A stretch of 64,000 nucleotides of DNA from VBOC01 sp964512655 (GTDB lineage Bacteria; Bacteroidota; Ignavibacteria; UBA10030; SZUA-254). Below are positions 51,401 through 58,606 of this stretch, in pieces. How positions within the stretch are numbered: position 1 is the stretch's first letter; each line of letters begins with the position of its first letter. Where the stretch lies: contig CAZEJT010000002.1 in NCBI GenBank assembly GCA_964512655.1, forward strand, positions 1 to 64,000, written 5' to 3'. Position numbers and translations under genes: made by a program. The notes under the pieces are model-generated. The model did not search any database and was not told where the DNA came from. It saw only the letters and a list, made by a program, of their open reading frames with translations.

Positions 51401-51659
51401 GGGAGGAATGACCCCCCTCCAGGCGATCCGCTGCGCTACGCTCTACGGGGCGCAATACATCGGCTTGGACAGGGATCTCGGGTCGCTGGAGCCGGGGAAG
51501 CTGGCCGATCTTGTGATCATGGAAAAGAACCCCCTGGACAACATCCAGAACTCAGAAACGGTCAAGTATGTGATGAAAAACGGGCGGCTCTACGACAGTT
51601 GGACGATGGACGAGCTCGGGAACCACCCGAAGAAGAGAGGAAAGTTTTACTGGGAGTGA
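48423..51659 (+). CDS. Secreted TolB-like beta-propeller / amidohydrolase fusion
   Basis: About 1078 residues. After a signal peptide (LVRTLLTAGLACCLAAC) come two sets of WD40-like PD40 propeller repeats (ISLDVSPDGKRIVFDLLGDI, RYSPDGKKISFTSDRDG, PSFSPKGNWIVYVTWN, PSFSPDGSKVVFAR). The C-terminal 400 residues are an amidohydrolase: TIMPGMIDVHAHVGFE (metal-binding HxH), HTGIEHSI, QLGAHGQLQGLGAHWE and GLDRDLGSLEPGKLADLVIM. This large architecture is common in Bacteroidota; the substrate (a peptide or cyclic amide) is unknown. Confidence 0.9.
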   Translation: MNLVRTLLTAGLACCLAACTLFAQAQKADTSARKDTAKTSDTKWDITAPHGPSSDIEFSTDEGTWISLDVSPDGKRIVFDLLGDIYSMPISGGDATLLSGGRAYEVQPRYSPDGKKISFTSDRDGCDNIWIMDADGKNPKQITKEKERQTNNAVWSHDGQYIVARKHYRNTRSLGSGEMWMYHVGGGDGLQLTKRRNWEQDAGEPCLSPDGRYLYYSEDVSPGGGFQYNKDPNGVIYVIQRLDMQTGKTQQFINGQGGSVRPQVSPDGKTIAFVRRVRLKSVLYLYDVESGRETPVFDKLNRDAQETWAIFGVHPGFSWTPDGKHIIISAQGHLWNIDLHAAKGGTSATQIPFRASVRQSITEAVRFPQAVAPEKFDVKMLRWVTVSPDQRSVVYNSLGKLWIKQLPRGEPKRVTNDAVNFEWYPSFSPKGNWIVYVTWNDHEKSDVWKVKTDGSSRTRLTTRAGHYAEPSFSPDGSKVVFARTGGDGLTGSTDTKDQGIYWVSADGGKAALITEEGSKPLFNRTGERIFLSSNEGDKTALISVGLHGEERRVHLLSDNAQELIPSPDERWVALVERFNAYIGVFPKTGQPVSIGPSTSDYPIKRVTRDAGTYLDWSSDSKKLYWSLGPQLYSRDLTNTFKFVEGARDSVQEKPDTAGIPIGFSAPTDNPTGSIALTGATVITMRGDEVIHDATILIERNRIAAIGPSGQVTIPKSAMKFDVSGTTIMPGMIDVHAHVGFENVTPQSHWRYYANLAFGVTTMHDPSSNTEMVFSNSEMIKAGAMVGPRLYSTGAILYGAESPVKAVINNFDDAMSQLRRLKAVGAFTVKSYNQPRRDQRQQIIEAARALDMMVVPEGGSTFFWNMSMVLDGHTGIEHSIPVSPLYKDAITLLSKSKTGWTPTLIVSYGGLFGENYWYMKEKVWENDHLLRFTPREIIDARSRRRTMAEEDDFNHIQNSRAVKAALDAGTKVQLGAHGQLQGLGAHWELWMLAQGGMTPLQAIRCATLYGAQYIGLDRDLGSLEPGKLADLVIMEKNPLDNIQNSETVKYVMKNGRLYDSWTMDELGNHPKKRGKFYWE

Positions 51660-51717
51660 GCGGCGCCGGCTCGGCCGAAACACCCCGTCACTGGTCCAAC
51701 CTCCGATTCAGGATCGT

Positions 51718-51755
51718 GTAGGCGCCGGTTGTAGGCGCCGGCTTTAGGCGGCCCC
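51718..51755 (+). repeat. Double-headed family B repeat
   Basis: GTAGGCGCCGGTT is followed at 51731 by GTAGGCGCCGGCTTTAGGCG with a damaged right arm. This is the same double-head form as at 32087. Confidence 0.65.
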
Positions 51756-51762
51756 CGCGAAA

Positions 51763-51792
51763 CTGGTGTCACGGTCCATACCGTGACACCAG
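51763..51792 (+). repeat. Family A hairpin repeat
   Basis: A perfect 13-bp stem with loop CCAT, between the amidohydrolase gene and the response regulator promoter. Both flanking genes are on the plus strand here, yet the repeat keeps the same orientation as all others. Confidence 0.9.
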
Positions 51793-51845
51793 CGAGGAAA
51801 AACGTTTTTAAGGTGAGCCGCGTCGCTCCGCGCCCGAAGCATCTA

Positions 51846-51874
51846 TTGACATTGGTAGACGGCTTTTGTAGATT
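51846..51874 (+). promoter_or_regulatory. Promoter of second response regulator
   Basis: TTGACA, 17 bp, TAGATT on the plus strand. The predicted start near 51881 is only about 4 nt before the ATG. Confidence 0.65.
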
Positions 51875-51884
51875 TTACACTCCG

Positions 51885-52280
51885 ATGAGACCCCCACCGA
51901 GGATTCTTTGCGTCGACGATGACCGGAATCTCCGCCAGTCGCTTGAGGAGCAGTTCACCTACGAAGATTTTGCGGTCGACACGGCGGAGAACGGGGTTGC
52001 TGCGCTTGAAAAGATCCGTAGCAATCAGTACGACATCGTGCTGCTCGACATAAAGCTGCCCAAGATGGATGGGATTACTGTGCTCAGAGAGATGAAGAAG
52101 ATGGGCAGGCTTACCAACGTCATCATGCTGACCGCCAGCGACGACGTGGCCACGGCCAACGAGTGCGTTAAGATCGGCGCGAAGGATTACATCTCAAAGC
52201 CCTACGACCCCGAAGAGCTCCTTCACATCGTGAACAGAGTTCTCAGCCCGCAACCCTCGCAGGGGGGTGCCGCAGAATAA
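51885..52280 (+). CDS. Single-domain response regulator
   Basis: A receiver of 131 residues: PPRILCVDDDRNLRQSLEEQ, phospho-Asp in YDIVLLDIKLPKMDGITVLR, Thr in VIMLTASDD and Lys in YISKPYDPEELL. No output domain and no kinase nearby. The ATG at 51885 follows the promoter almost directly, so the mRNA may be leaderless; the frame extending to 51783 crosses the promoter and a family A repeat. Confidence 0.9.
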   Translation: MRPPPRILCVDDDRNLRQSLEEQFTYEDFAVDTAENGVAALEKIRSNQYDIVLLDIKLPKMDGITVLREMKKMGRLTNVIMLTASDDVATANECVKIGAKDYISKPYDPEELLHIVNRVLSPQPSQGGAAE

Positions 52281-52295
52281 CGGGAGGACGAGACC

Positions 52296-52580
52296 CTAAT
52301 TCCCCGGGGTCTCGGAAATCTGCTTCGAAGAGGTATCTGCTTTGGGTTTCTTGCGGTACATGATGCCGATCGGGATGATGACGCAGTACCCGAGCAGAAG
52401 GAGTGTCGGCGCAAGCGTGAGTTGTCTGAATCCCTCCACGGTATTACCCGAGAGAGCGATGTACCCGAGGATGATGAAGAGAAGGCCGACGCCCAGAATG
52501 AGGAAATTCTCCCGTTCAAGCGGAAAGGTCGTGTCTACTTTGGCCTTCGCGACCTTTTTCGCCTTATCGATCTTTGCCAT
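52296..52580 (-). CDS. DUF3098-like small membrane protein
   Basis: A 94-residue protein with a basic N-terminus (KIDKAKKVAKAKVD), two membrane helices (FLILGVGLLFIILGYIALSG and TLLLLGYCVIIPIGIMY) and a polar tail. It matches the DUF3098 pattern found in Bacteroidota, often next to genes of cell-division transporters; here the neighbour is lolD. Function unknown. Confidence 0.75.
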   Translation of the reverse strand: MAKIDKAKKVAKAKVDTTFPLERENFLILGVGLLFIILGYIALSGNTVEGFRQLTLAPTLLLLGYCVIIPIGIMYRKKPKADTSSKQISETPGN

Positions 52581-52612
52581 ATCTTTGAGCGCCGGATAAT
52601 GGTGTGCGATAG

Positions 52613-52640
52613 AATGTAGTTAAATTGACAGAAACTTCAA
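52613..52640 (-). promoter_or_regulatory. Possible promoter of DUF3098-like gene
   Basis: TTGAAG, 16 bp, TACATT on the minus strand, about 26 nt upstream of the start codon. Confidence 0.4.
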
Positions 52641-52643
52641 AGC

Positions 52644-53336
52644 TCACGCCTTCTCGAGAACCCCGTCTATCATCCGAAACACCCGCTTTGACTCCCTCGC
52701 AAACTCCTCATTGTGGGTGACCACCAGAAACGCTTGCTTTTCCTCCCTGTTCAGATTTAGGAGCATGTCGTGCATCTGTCGGCTCGAGACCGAGTCGAGG
52801 TTTCCCGAGGGCTCGTCCGCGAATATGATCCGGGGACTGTTTGCCAGGGCACGGGCCACCGCCACCCTCTGCTGCTCGCCCCCGGAGAGCTCGGCGGGCC
52901 TGTGATCGAGGCGGCTTCCAAGTCCGACCTTTGAAAGCAATTCCTTGCCCCTCTCCGAGGCGTCCCTGGGACTCAGCCGCTGGATCATCCCTGCGATCAT
53001 GACGTTCTCGAGAGCGGTGAATTCCGGCAGGAGATGGTGGAATTGGAAGATGAAACCGACGCTCCGCCCTCGCATCCGCGCCAGTTCTTCCTCGCCGAGG
53101 TCGCTGATCTTCTTGTCGAGCCAGTAGACCTCACCCTCCGACGGCTGGTCAAGCCCCCCAAGGATATGAAGCAGGGTGCTCTTTCCCGATCCGGAAGCGC
53201 CGACGATTGAGACGAACTCCCCCGCGACGATTTCCAGGTTTACCCCTTTCAATACCTGAAGAGTCGACGCCGGCTCGCCGTTGAGCCGGTAACTCTTGCG
53301 GATATTCACACAGCGGACTATGTGATCTGATTCCAT
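52644..53336 (-). CDS. lolD: LolD-like ABC transporter ATPase
   Basis: A 230-residue ATPase of the LolD/MacB family. Walker A GASGSGKSTLLHILGGL, Q loop FQFHHLLPEFTALENVM, signature LSGGEQQRVAVARALA, Walker B IIFADEPSGNLD and the H switch VVTHNEEF. It would power release of lipoproteins from the inner membrane together with the two permease genes upstream (gap 1 bp). The start is ATG 53336; an upstream frame lies inside the permease gene. Confidence 0.92.
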   Translation of the reverse strand: MESDHIVRCVNIRKSYRLNGEPASTLQVLKGVNLEIVAGEFVSIVGASGSGKSTLLHILGGLDQPSEGEVYWLDKKISDLGEEELARMRGRSVGFIFQFHHLLPEFTALENVMIAGMIQRLSPRDASERGKELLSKVGLGSRLDHRPAELSGGEQQRVAVARALANSPRIIFADEPSGNLDSVSSRQMHDMLLNLNREEKQAFLVVTHNEEFARESKRVFRMIDGVLEKA

Positions 53337-53337
53337 G

Positions 53338-54570
53338 CTACTCCCAGCGAAGGACTTCCGTGGGTAGCGTCGCCGCCGCGCGCCGGGCAGGATGATAGGC
53401 GGCGAAGAACGAGAGGCCGATGGATGCAAGCGCTATCGAGAAAAAATCAGACCAGCGAATCTCAACGGGTATTGCTGGGATGATGTAGATCGTTGGATCG
53501 AGCGGAAAGATCTGATACTTGATCTGAAGGACCAGAACGCCAAGCCCGAGGGCCATTCCGAGGAGCGTGCCGATGACCCCGATCAGGAGTCCTTCAGCCA
53601 TAAAGAGGCGCACAATGCTTTTCGGAGTCATTCCCATTGCCTTGAGCACCCCGATATCCCGCCGTTTTTCGATCACTCCCATGGTGAGAGAGCCGAGCAT
53701 GTTGAAGGTGGCCACGAGAATGATCAGACAAAGGAGTACGTATGCCGACCAGCGCTCGATGTTCATCACGGAGTAGAGACTCTGGTGCAGATCGTACCAG
53801 GATGAGACCGAAACTTCCCGAGGGAGCTCTCTCATCAGCGCCGTCTTTGCGTTGTCCGCCTCTCTGAAATCCTCCAGCCGGATGTCGATGCCGCTGTAGC
53901 GCCCCGGCATCTTGAAAACCCTCTGGGCTGCCACCGTCGAAATATACGCATACCCGGCATCATAGTCCTTATTGCTCGATTCAAAGATCCCGTTGATCCG
54001 GAATTTCATCGTCTGGGGACCGGCGAGCCCGCTTAGGGCCGACTGGAAACCGGAGGGGCTCACCACCGCGATTTCATCCCCGACGATGGAAGCCAACCTG
54101 TCGGCAAGCGTCAATCCGACCACGATCCCTTCCGTGCCGCCGGAGTCGTTGAGCTCCAGCGAGCCGAGAATCATTTTTTCCCTGAGACCCGAAACGCCCC
54201 CGATGCGTGCCTGATCGACGCCGCGGATATAGACGACCTTATTGTACATGCGGGACACCAGCATCCCCTTCCCCTCGACATAGGGCGCGAAGGCCTTCAC
54301 GCCCCTGATGCGGCCGACGACCGCCCCGGCCGAATCCGCTTCTCTCTGCGTGAAATTCCCCCTCTTCTCGATCCGCACGTGTGGATCGAATCCGACGAGT
54401 ACGGCGGTTACCACTCCGTTGAATCCGTTGAACACCGAGAGAGCGACGAGAAGGGCCGCGACTCCGACGGTGATTCCGGCGATGGAGACGAGGCTGATCA
54501 CGTTGATGAACCGCACGCTCCGTTTCGACGTGAGATAGCGGCGGGCGATATATCGCTCGACTGCGCTCAC
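53338..54570 (-). CDS. lolC: LolC/E-like permease
   Basis: A 410-residue permease with one N-terminal and three C-terminal membrane helices (FINVISLVSIAGITVGVAAL ... AYVLLCLIILVATFNMLGSL, LLIGVIGTLLGMALGLGVLV) and a large periplasmic MacB-type domain. LTMGVIEKRRDIGVLKAMGM is the usual coupling segment. GTG start. It differs from the next permease, so the transporter is a LolCDE-type heterodimer. The C/E assignment is arbitrary. Confidence 0.88.
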   Translation of the reverse strand: MSAVERYIARRYLTSKRSVRFINVISLVSIAGITVGVAALLVALSVFNGFNGVVTAVLVGFDPHVRIEKRGNFTQREADSAGAVVGRIRGVKAFAPYVEGKGMLVSRMYNKVVYIRGVDQARIGGVSGLREKMILGSLELNDSGGTEGIVVGLTLADRLASIVGDEIAVVSPSGFQSALSGLAGPQTMKFRINGIFESSNKDYDAGYAYISTVAAQRVFKMPGRYSGIDIRLEDFREADNAKTALMRELPREVSVSSWYDLHQSLYSVMNIERWSAYVLLCLIILVATFNMLGSLTMGVIEKRRDIGVLKAMGMTPKSIVRLFMAEGLLIGVIGTLLGMALGLGVLVLQIKYQIFPLDPTIYIIPAIPVEIRWSDFFSIALASIGLSFFAAYHPARRAAATLPTEVLRWE

Positions 54571-54573
54571 CTT

Positions 54574-55791
54574 CTATCCGAAGCGGAAGACTGTGATCGG
54601 GTCCATGGAAGCGGCCGCCCTCGACGGGATGAGCGTGGTCAGGAATGATACGAACATGGCGACCGCGGTAACGATCAGGAAATTCCCGGGGAGGAGAAGG
54701 ATCGGGACCGAGTCCATATAGTAAATATCGGAGGGGAGCGAAAGAAGTCTGTAGTGAAGCTGGATCCAGCAGCAGGCATACGCCAGAGCGTTGCCGAGCG
54801 CCACCCCGGCCGCTGCGATCACGAGACCCTGCAGCATGAAGATCCTGCGGATCAGAGATGGCCCGGCGCCGAGGGATTTCAGGATCGCGATTGCACGGAC
54901 CTTCTCGAGAACGAACATCAGGATCGTGCCGATAATGTTGACCGTCGCCACGACGATGATCAGGCTCAGCAGGATCGGCGAAAGCTTCTTCTGTAATTCA
55001 ACCCATGAGAAGAGGTTCCGGTAGAGCTGGAAGACGGTTCGGGCGAAGTGGGGATACCCCAGGACACTCTCGATCTGCTTTGCGGTCTCGTCCACCGCCG
55101 CGACATCCGAGACGAACACGTCGTAGCCCGTAACATCTCCTTCCAAGCTGAATAACTTCTGGGCGTTGGCGAGGGTGGTCAGCGCGATCACGTCGTCGAA
55201 TTCCGCCATCCCGGACTCGTAAATGCCTGTCAACTGAAACTGCATTGCGCGCGGCTGGAGCGAGGAAGTCCCTTCTCCGGGGAGAGCAAACACGACCAGC
55301 TTGTCTCCCACGGTTGCGTCGAGACGCCGGGCCAGTTTATTGCCGATGACAAGCTGCGGCAAGCCACCCCCCTCCGGGCTGAGGAACGATCCGCTCACCA
55401 CGTGCTGCGGGGGCACCGGGGCCCCGCCGGATATGTCGATCCCCTTGAGCAGAATGCCGTCCACCGCGTCGCGCGACCGTATCATCCCTTCTTTCGCCGC
55501 AAACGCCGAGATCGATTTGACCCCCGGCACTTCCTTGTGCACGCGTTCGACCGACCGTTGATAGTGGGCCAGTGGGGCATTCTGGAACCCCAAGACCTGG
55601 ATGTGTGACGTGAACGCCACGACTTTTTCCCTGATCTCTTTCTCGAATCCGGCGAGGACGGAAAGCGTGATGATGAGAGCGGCTGTGCCGAGCGTGACTC
55701 CGAGGATCGTCATGCCCGTAATGAAGGAGAGGAAGCCCCGCCTGCGGTGGGATTCAAGATACCGCTTTGCTATGAACCACGAGGTGGACAC
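54574..55791 (-). CDS. lolE: LolC/E-like permease
   Basis: About 405 residues, the same topology as the neighbour: WFIAKRYLESHRRRGFLSFI at the start, a periplasmic domain, and helices LSPILLSLIIVVATVNIIGT and LVIAAAGVALGNALAYACCW. MFVLEKVRAIAILKSLGAGP is the coupling helix. I start it at GTG 55791; the longer frame runs into prfB. It ends 3 bp before the next permease gene. Confidence 0.87.
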   Translation of the reverse strand: MSTSWFIAKRYLESHRRRGFLSFITGMTILGVTLGTAALIITLSVLAGFEKEIREKVVAFTSHIQVLGFQNAPLAHYQRSVERVHKEVPGVKSISAFAAKEGMIRSRDAVDGILLKGIDISGGAPVPPQHVVSGSFLSPEGGGLPQLVIGNKLARRLDATVGDKLVVFALPGEGTSSLQPRAMQFQLTGIYESGMAEFDDVIALTTLANAQKLFSLEGDVTGYDVFVSDVAAVDETAKQIESVLGYPHFARTVFQLYRNLFSWVELQKKLSPILLSLIIVVATVNIIGTILMFVLEKVRAIAILKSLGAGPSLIRRIFMLQGLVIAAAGVALGNALAYACCWIQLHYRLLSLPSDIYYMDSVPILLLPGNFLIVTAVAMFVSFLTTLIPSRAAASMDPITVFRFG

Positions 55792-55810
55792 CTTAGGTGA
55801 GCCGGATCCG

Positions 55811-56918
55811 CTATTTGACAGTGGATCCGTACTCTGAAAGAAATGCCCGGATAAACTGGTCGATATCGCCGTCCATGACGCCCTGCACGTTGCTCGTCTC
55901 AACATCGGTGCGATGGTCTTTCACCATGTTGTACGGATGGAAGACGTAGGAGCGTATCTGGCTCCCCCACTCGATCTTCTTCTTCGTGCTCTCGAGGACG
56001 GAGCGCTTTGCCTCTTCCTCCTCCTTGCGGAGCTGGTAGAGGCGCGATTTCAGCATCTTCATCGCGCGCTCTTTGTTCTGGAACTGGGAGCGCTCCTGCT
56101 GGCAGGCGACCACCACTCCGGTAGGGATGTGCTTGATCCGGACAGCGGTCTCGACCTTGTTGACATTCTGGCCTCCCTTTCCGCCCGAGCGGTAGGTGGT
56201 AATCTCGAGGTCGGCGGGGTTTATCTCGATCTCCACGTCGTCTTCGATCTCGGGGTAGACAAACACGGAGGCGAACGACGTGTGCCGCCGGGCGTTTGAG
56301 TCGAACGGAGATATGCGCACGAGCCGGTGGACTCCGTTTTCCGCTTTCAGGTAACCGTAGGCGTACTCTCCCTGCACTTCGACGGCCACGCTTTTGATTC
56401 CGGCTCCCTCCCCGGCCTGCTCGTCCAGAAGGTATGTCTTGAAGCCTTTTCCCTCGCACCAGCGGGTGTACATCCGCAGGAGCATTTCCGCCCAATCCTG
56501 CGCCTCCGTACCTCCTGCCCCGGCATGAATGGTGAGGATGCAGTTCTTGATGTCATCCTCCCCGCTGAGCATGTTGCGGAACTCGAGATCTTCAAGGGCT
56601 TTCTCGATTCCGGCAACCTCGGCGTTCAATTCGTCACCCAGGGAAGCATCGGATGACTCGATCGCAAGCTCGAACAGCGTCTGTGCGTCGCTCAGCTTTC
56701 TGCGGATGCCCGACCAACCGTCGATCCAGACCTTTCGGCGCGTGATCTGCTGCATGACCTTCTGTGCGGCGATATTATCGTTCCAGAAGTCGGGCGCATG
56801 CGTCTTTGCCTCGAGTGCGGCTATCTCCTTTTCCTTCGTATCCAGGTCAAAGAAAACCCCGGAGGACGGTGAGTTTTCCTTCGAGTTCTTTGAGCCGGGC
56901 GCTAATGTCTTCCAACAT
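55811..56918 (-). CDS. prfB: Peptide chain release factor 2 (programmed +1 frameshift)
   Basis: RF2 ends translation at TGA and TAA. The gene begins at ATG 56918 (MLEDISARLKELEGKLTVLR GFL), runs into TGA at 56849-56847 after 23 codons, and resumes in the +1 frame at GAC (DLDTKEKEIAALEAK...). The main part has the GGQ loop (TYRSGGKGGQNVNKVETAVR) and GAGGTEAQDWAEML. The in-frame TGA read by RF2 itself is the classical autoregulation, so this is an intact gene. It overlaps the upstream gene by 17 bp. Confidence 0.95.
56846..56864 (-). promoter_or_regulatory. prfB programmed frameshift site
   Basis: The minus strand reads CTCCGGGGTTTTCTTTGAC: a Shine-Dalgarno-like CGGGG, then the slippery CTT and TGA C. 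Compared with the common AGGGGG-TAT-CTT-TGA-C, the stimulator is slightly weaker. Confidence 0.9.
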
Positions 56919-57240
56919 TGATATTCTCCGAGATGTCTATTTCCATCCTCAGCAGGGCGGAGCTGAGCGTCTTGCCCTGCGCGTCGTTCTTCAATGAAAC
57001 CGTCCCTCCCCCGCCGAGTGAATTATGCAGCAGGAAATTGAGCGCGAGGAGATTCGGAATCTCGAATCTCTCCACCGGGCCGTAGCAGATCCCTTCAAAA
57101 TGCTTCTTCACCGCGGCGGCCGTAACATATTTCTGGATGATCGGATAGTATTCCGGTTTCAGGGCGATGAGGCCGACATTGCCCGTGTCCCCTTTATCTC
57201 CCGATCTCGCGTGGCAAATATCGAGCAGCCGTACCCTCAC
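56902..57240 (-). CDS. AtuA-associated small domain protein
   Basis: A 112-residue protein: VRLLDICHARSGDKGDTGNV, VGLIALKPEYYPIIQKY, RFEIPNLLALNFLLHNSLGG and GGTVSLKNDAQGKTLSSALL. This is the domain found C-terminal in, or next to, AtuA-type proteins of the DUF1446 family. GTG start, 4 bp after the AtuA-like gene. The function is unknown; the conserved GDKGDTGN motif may be an active or nucleotide-binding site. Confidence 0.82.
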   Translation of the reverse strand: MRVRLLDICHARSGDKGDTGNVGLIALKPEYYPIIQKYVTAAAVKKHFEGICYGPVERFEIPNLLALNFLLHNSLGGGGTVSLKNDAQGKTLSSALLRMEIDISENINVGRH

Positions 57241-57244
57241 CCGC

Positions 57245-58606
57245 TCACACCTCGCTCACGATGACCGTCGGCTCGACCGCCGTTTTCTCCATCAGGGCGG
57301 GCCAGTACGCGATGACTTCGCTGGGCTTCGGGCGTCCCCCCGCAAATCCTGTCACTCCGGGCGGCCCCACAAGGATCAGAGGCGCGATTTCCTTTCCGAA
57401 TCTCTCGACAGGCGCATAGTCGCGGCTTCGGACGCCGACGCGGAGCACGACCTCGTTGACCGGCTCAGGGAGAGGGGCGATCGGACCGTGGCAGGAATTC
57501 AAACCCAGAAACTCGGTGCGGATTTCATCGAACTTCAATCCAAGATCGGCGAGGCGGGTTCTGAGGATCTCATCCGATTTCTTCGCCTTGTCAAACGCGT
57601 CGGGCCACGCATAGGTGAGTGTGCCGACTGCGGTGTAGCCGTCCGAGTAGGACATCGACACCTTATACATATCTGTGTTCGGGCTTCCCTTCACGCCCCG
57701 CACCCTTACGCGGTTGTTCCCTTCCTGTGTGAGCCTGATCGTGGTAAAGTCGGCGATGCATTCCGGCGTTATGTACTTCGTGGGATCGCCGATTTCATAG
57801 AGAAGCTGTTCGGTCACGGTCTGGACCGTCACCATCCCGCCTGTCCCCTCATGCTTGGTGATGACGATGTCACCCGAGGGAAATGCTTCCGCGATCGGGA
57901 ACCCGATGTGGGCGAGATCGGGGACCGACTTCCACCCTGCCGAAAAATTCCCGCCGCTCGCCTGTCCTCCGCACTCCAGAATATGGCCTGCGACGACTCC
58001 CGAGGCAAGCTTGTCCCAGTCGGACCACGACCAGCCGAACTCGTGGATCATGGGAGCATAGGTGAGGGCCGTGTCGGTGGTCCGTCCGGTAATGACGAGC
58101 TGGGCTCCCTGCCTGAGCGCCTCGACAATCGGCCGGGCGCCAAAGTACACGTTGGCGCTCACGATGCGGTCGCGCACACTGTCGAGCTTCTCACCGGTTT
58201 CCATGTTGTTGAGATCAACCTTCTTCGCCTTCAGGGCCTCGAGGCATCCGAGGATATTGTCGCCGAGAACGACCCCGATGCGAAGGCCTTTGATGCCAAG
58301 CTTTTTCGCTGCCCCGAAGATGGCATCGCGGCAGCCTTCCGGATTGACGCCCCCGCCATTGGTGATGACCCGGATGTTCTTCTCCATGCAGACCGGCAGA
58401 ATTTGCTCCATCAGCGGAACAAGATCCTTCGCATACCCCAGCTTGGGATCCTTCATCTTTTGCTTCTGCATGATGGACATCGTCACTTCAGCAAGATAAT
58501 CCATCATCATGTAGTCGATTGGGCCCTTCATGACCTGGTCGACCGGGGCGGTGAGCAGGTCTCCCCAGAATCCCTGCCCGCTTGCGACTCTGATCTTCTC
58601 TTTCAT
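57245..58606 (-). CDS. AtuA-like (DUF1446) protein
   Basis: A 453-residue member of the acyclic-terpene-utilisation AtuA family: RVASGQGFWGDLLTAPVDQV, YMMMDYLAEVTMSIMQKQ, ITNGGGVNPEGCRDAI, LVITGRTTDTALTYAPMIHE and VAGHILECGGQASGGNFSAG. The biochemical role of these proteins is not settled; some occur with acyl-CoA carboxylases. Here it overlaps the aspS stop by 4 bp and no terpene genes are nearby, so a different function is likely. Confidence 0.88.
   Translation of the reverse strand: MKEKIRVASGQGFWGDLLTAPVDQVMKGPIDYMMMDYLAEVTMSIMQKQKMKDPKLGYAKDLVPLMEQILPVCMEKNIRVITNGGGVNPEGCRDAIFGAAKKLGIKGLRIGVVLGDNILGCLEALKAKKVDLNNMETGEKLDSVRDRIVSANVYFGARPIVEALRQGAQLVITGRTTDTALTYAPMIHEFGWSWSDWDKLASGVVAGHILECGGQASGGNFSAGWKSVPDLAHIGFPIAEAFPSGDIVITKHEGTGGMVTVQTVTEQLLYEIGDPTKYITPECIADFTTIRLTQEGNNRVRVRGVKGSPNTDMYKVSMSYSDGYTAVGTLTYAWPDAFDKAKKSDEILRTRLADLGLKFDEIRTEFLGLNSCHGPIAPLPEPVNEVVLRVGVRSRDYAPVERFGKEIAPLILVGPPGVTGFAGGRPKPSEVIAYWPALMEKTAVEPTVIVSEV

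Noticed and set aside
56755..56918. prfB as a frameshifted pseudogene
   Set aside because: The stop and shift coincide exactly with the conserved RF2 programmed frameshift site.
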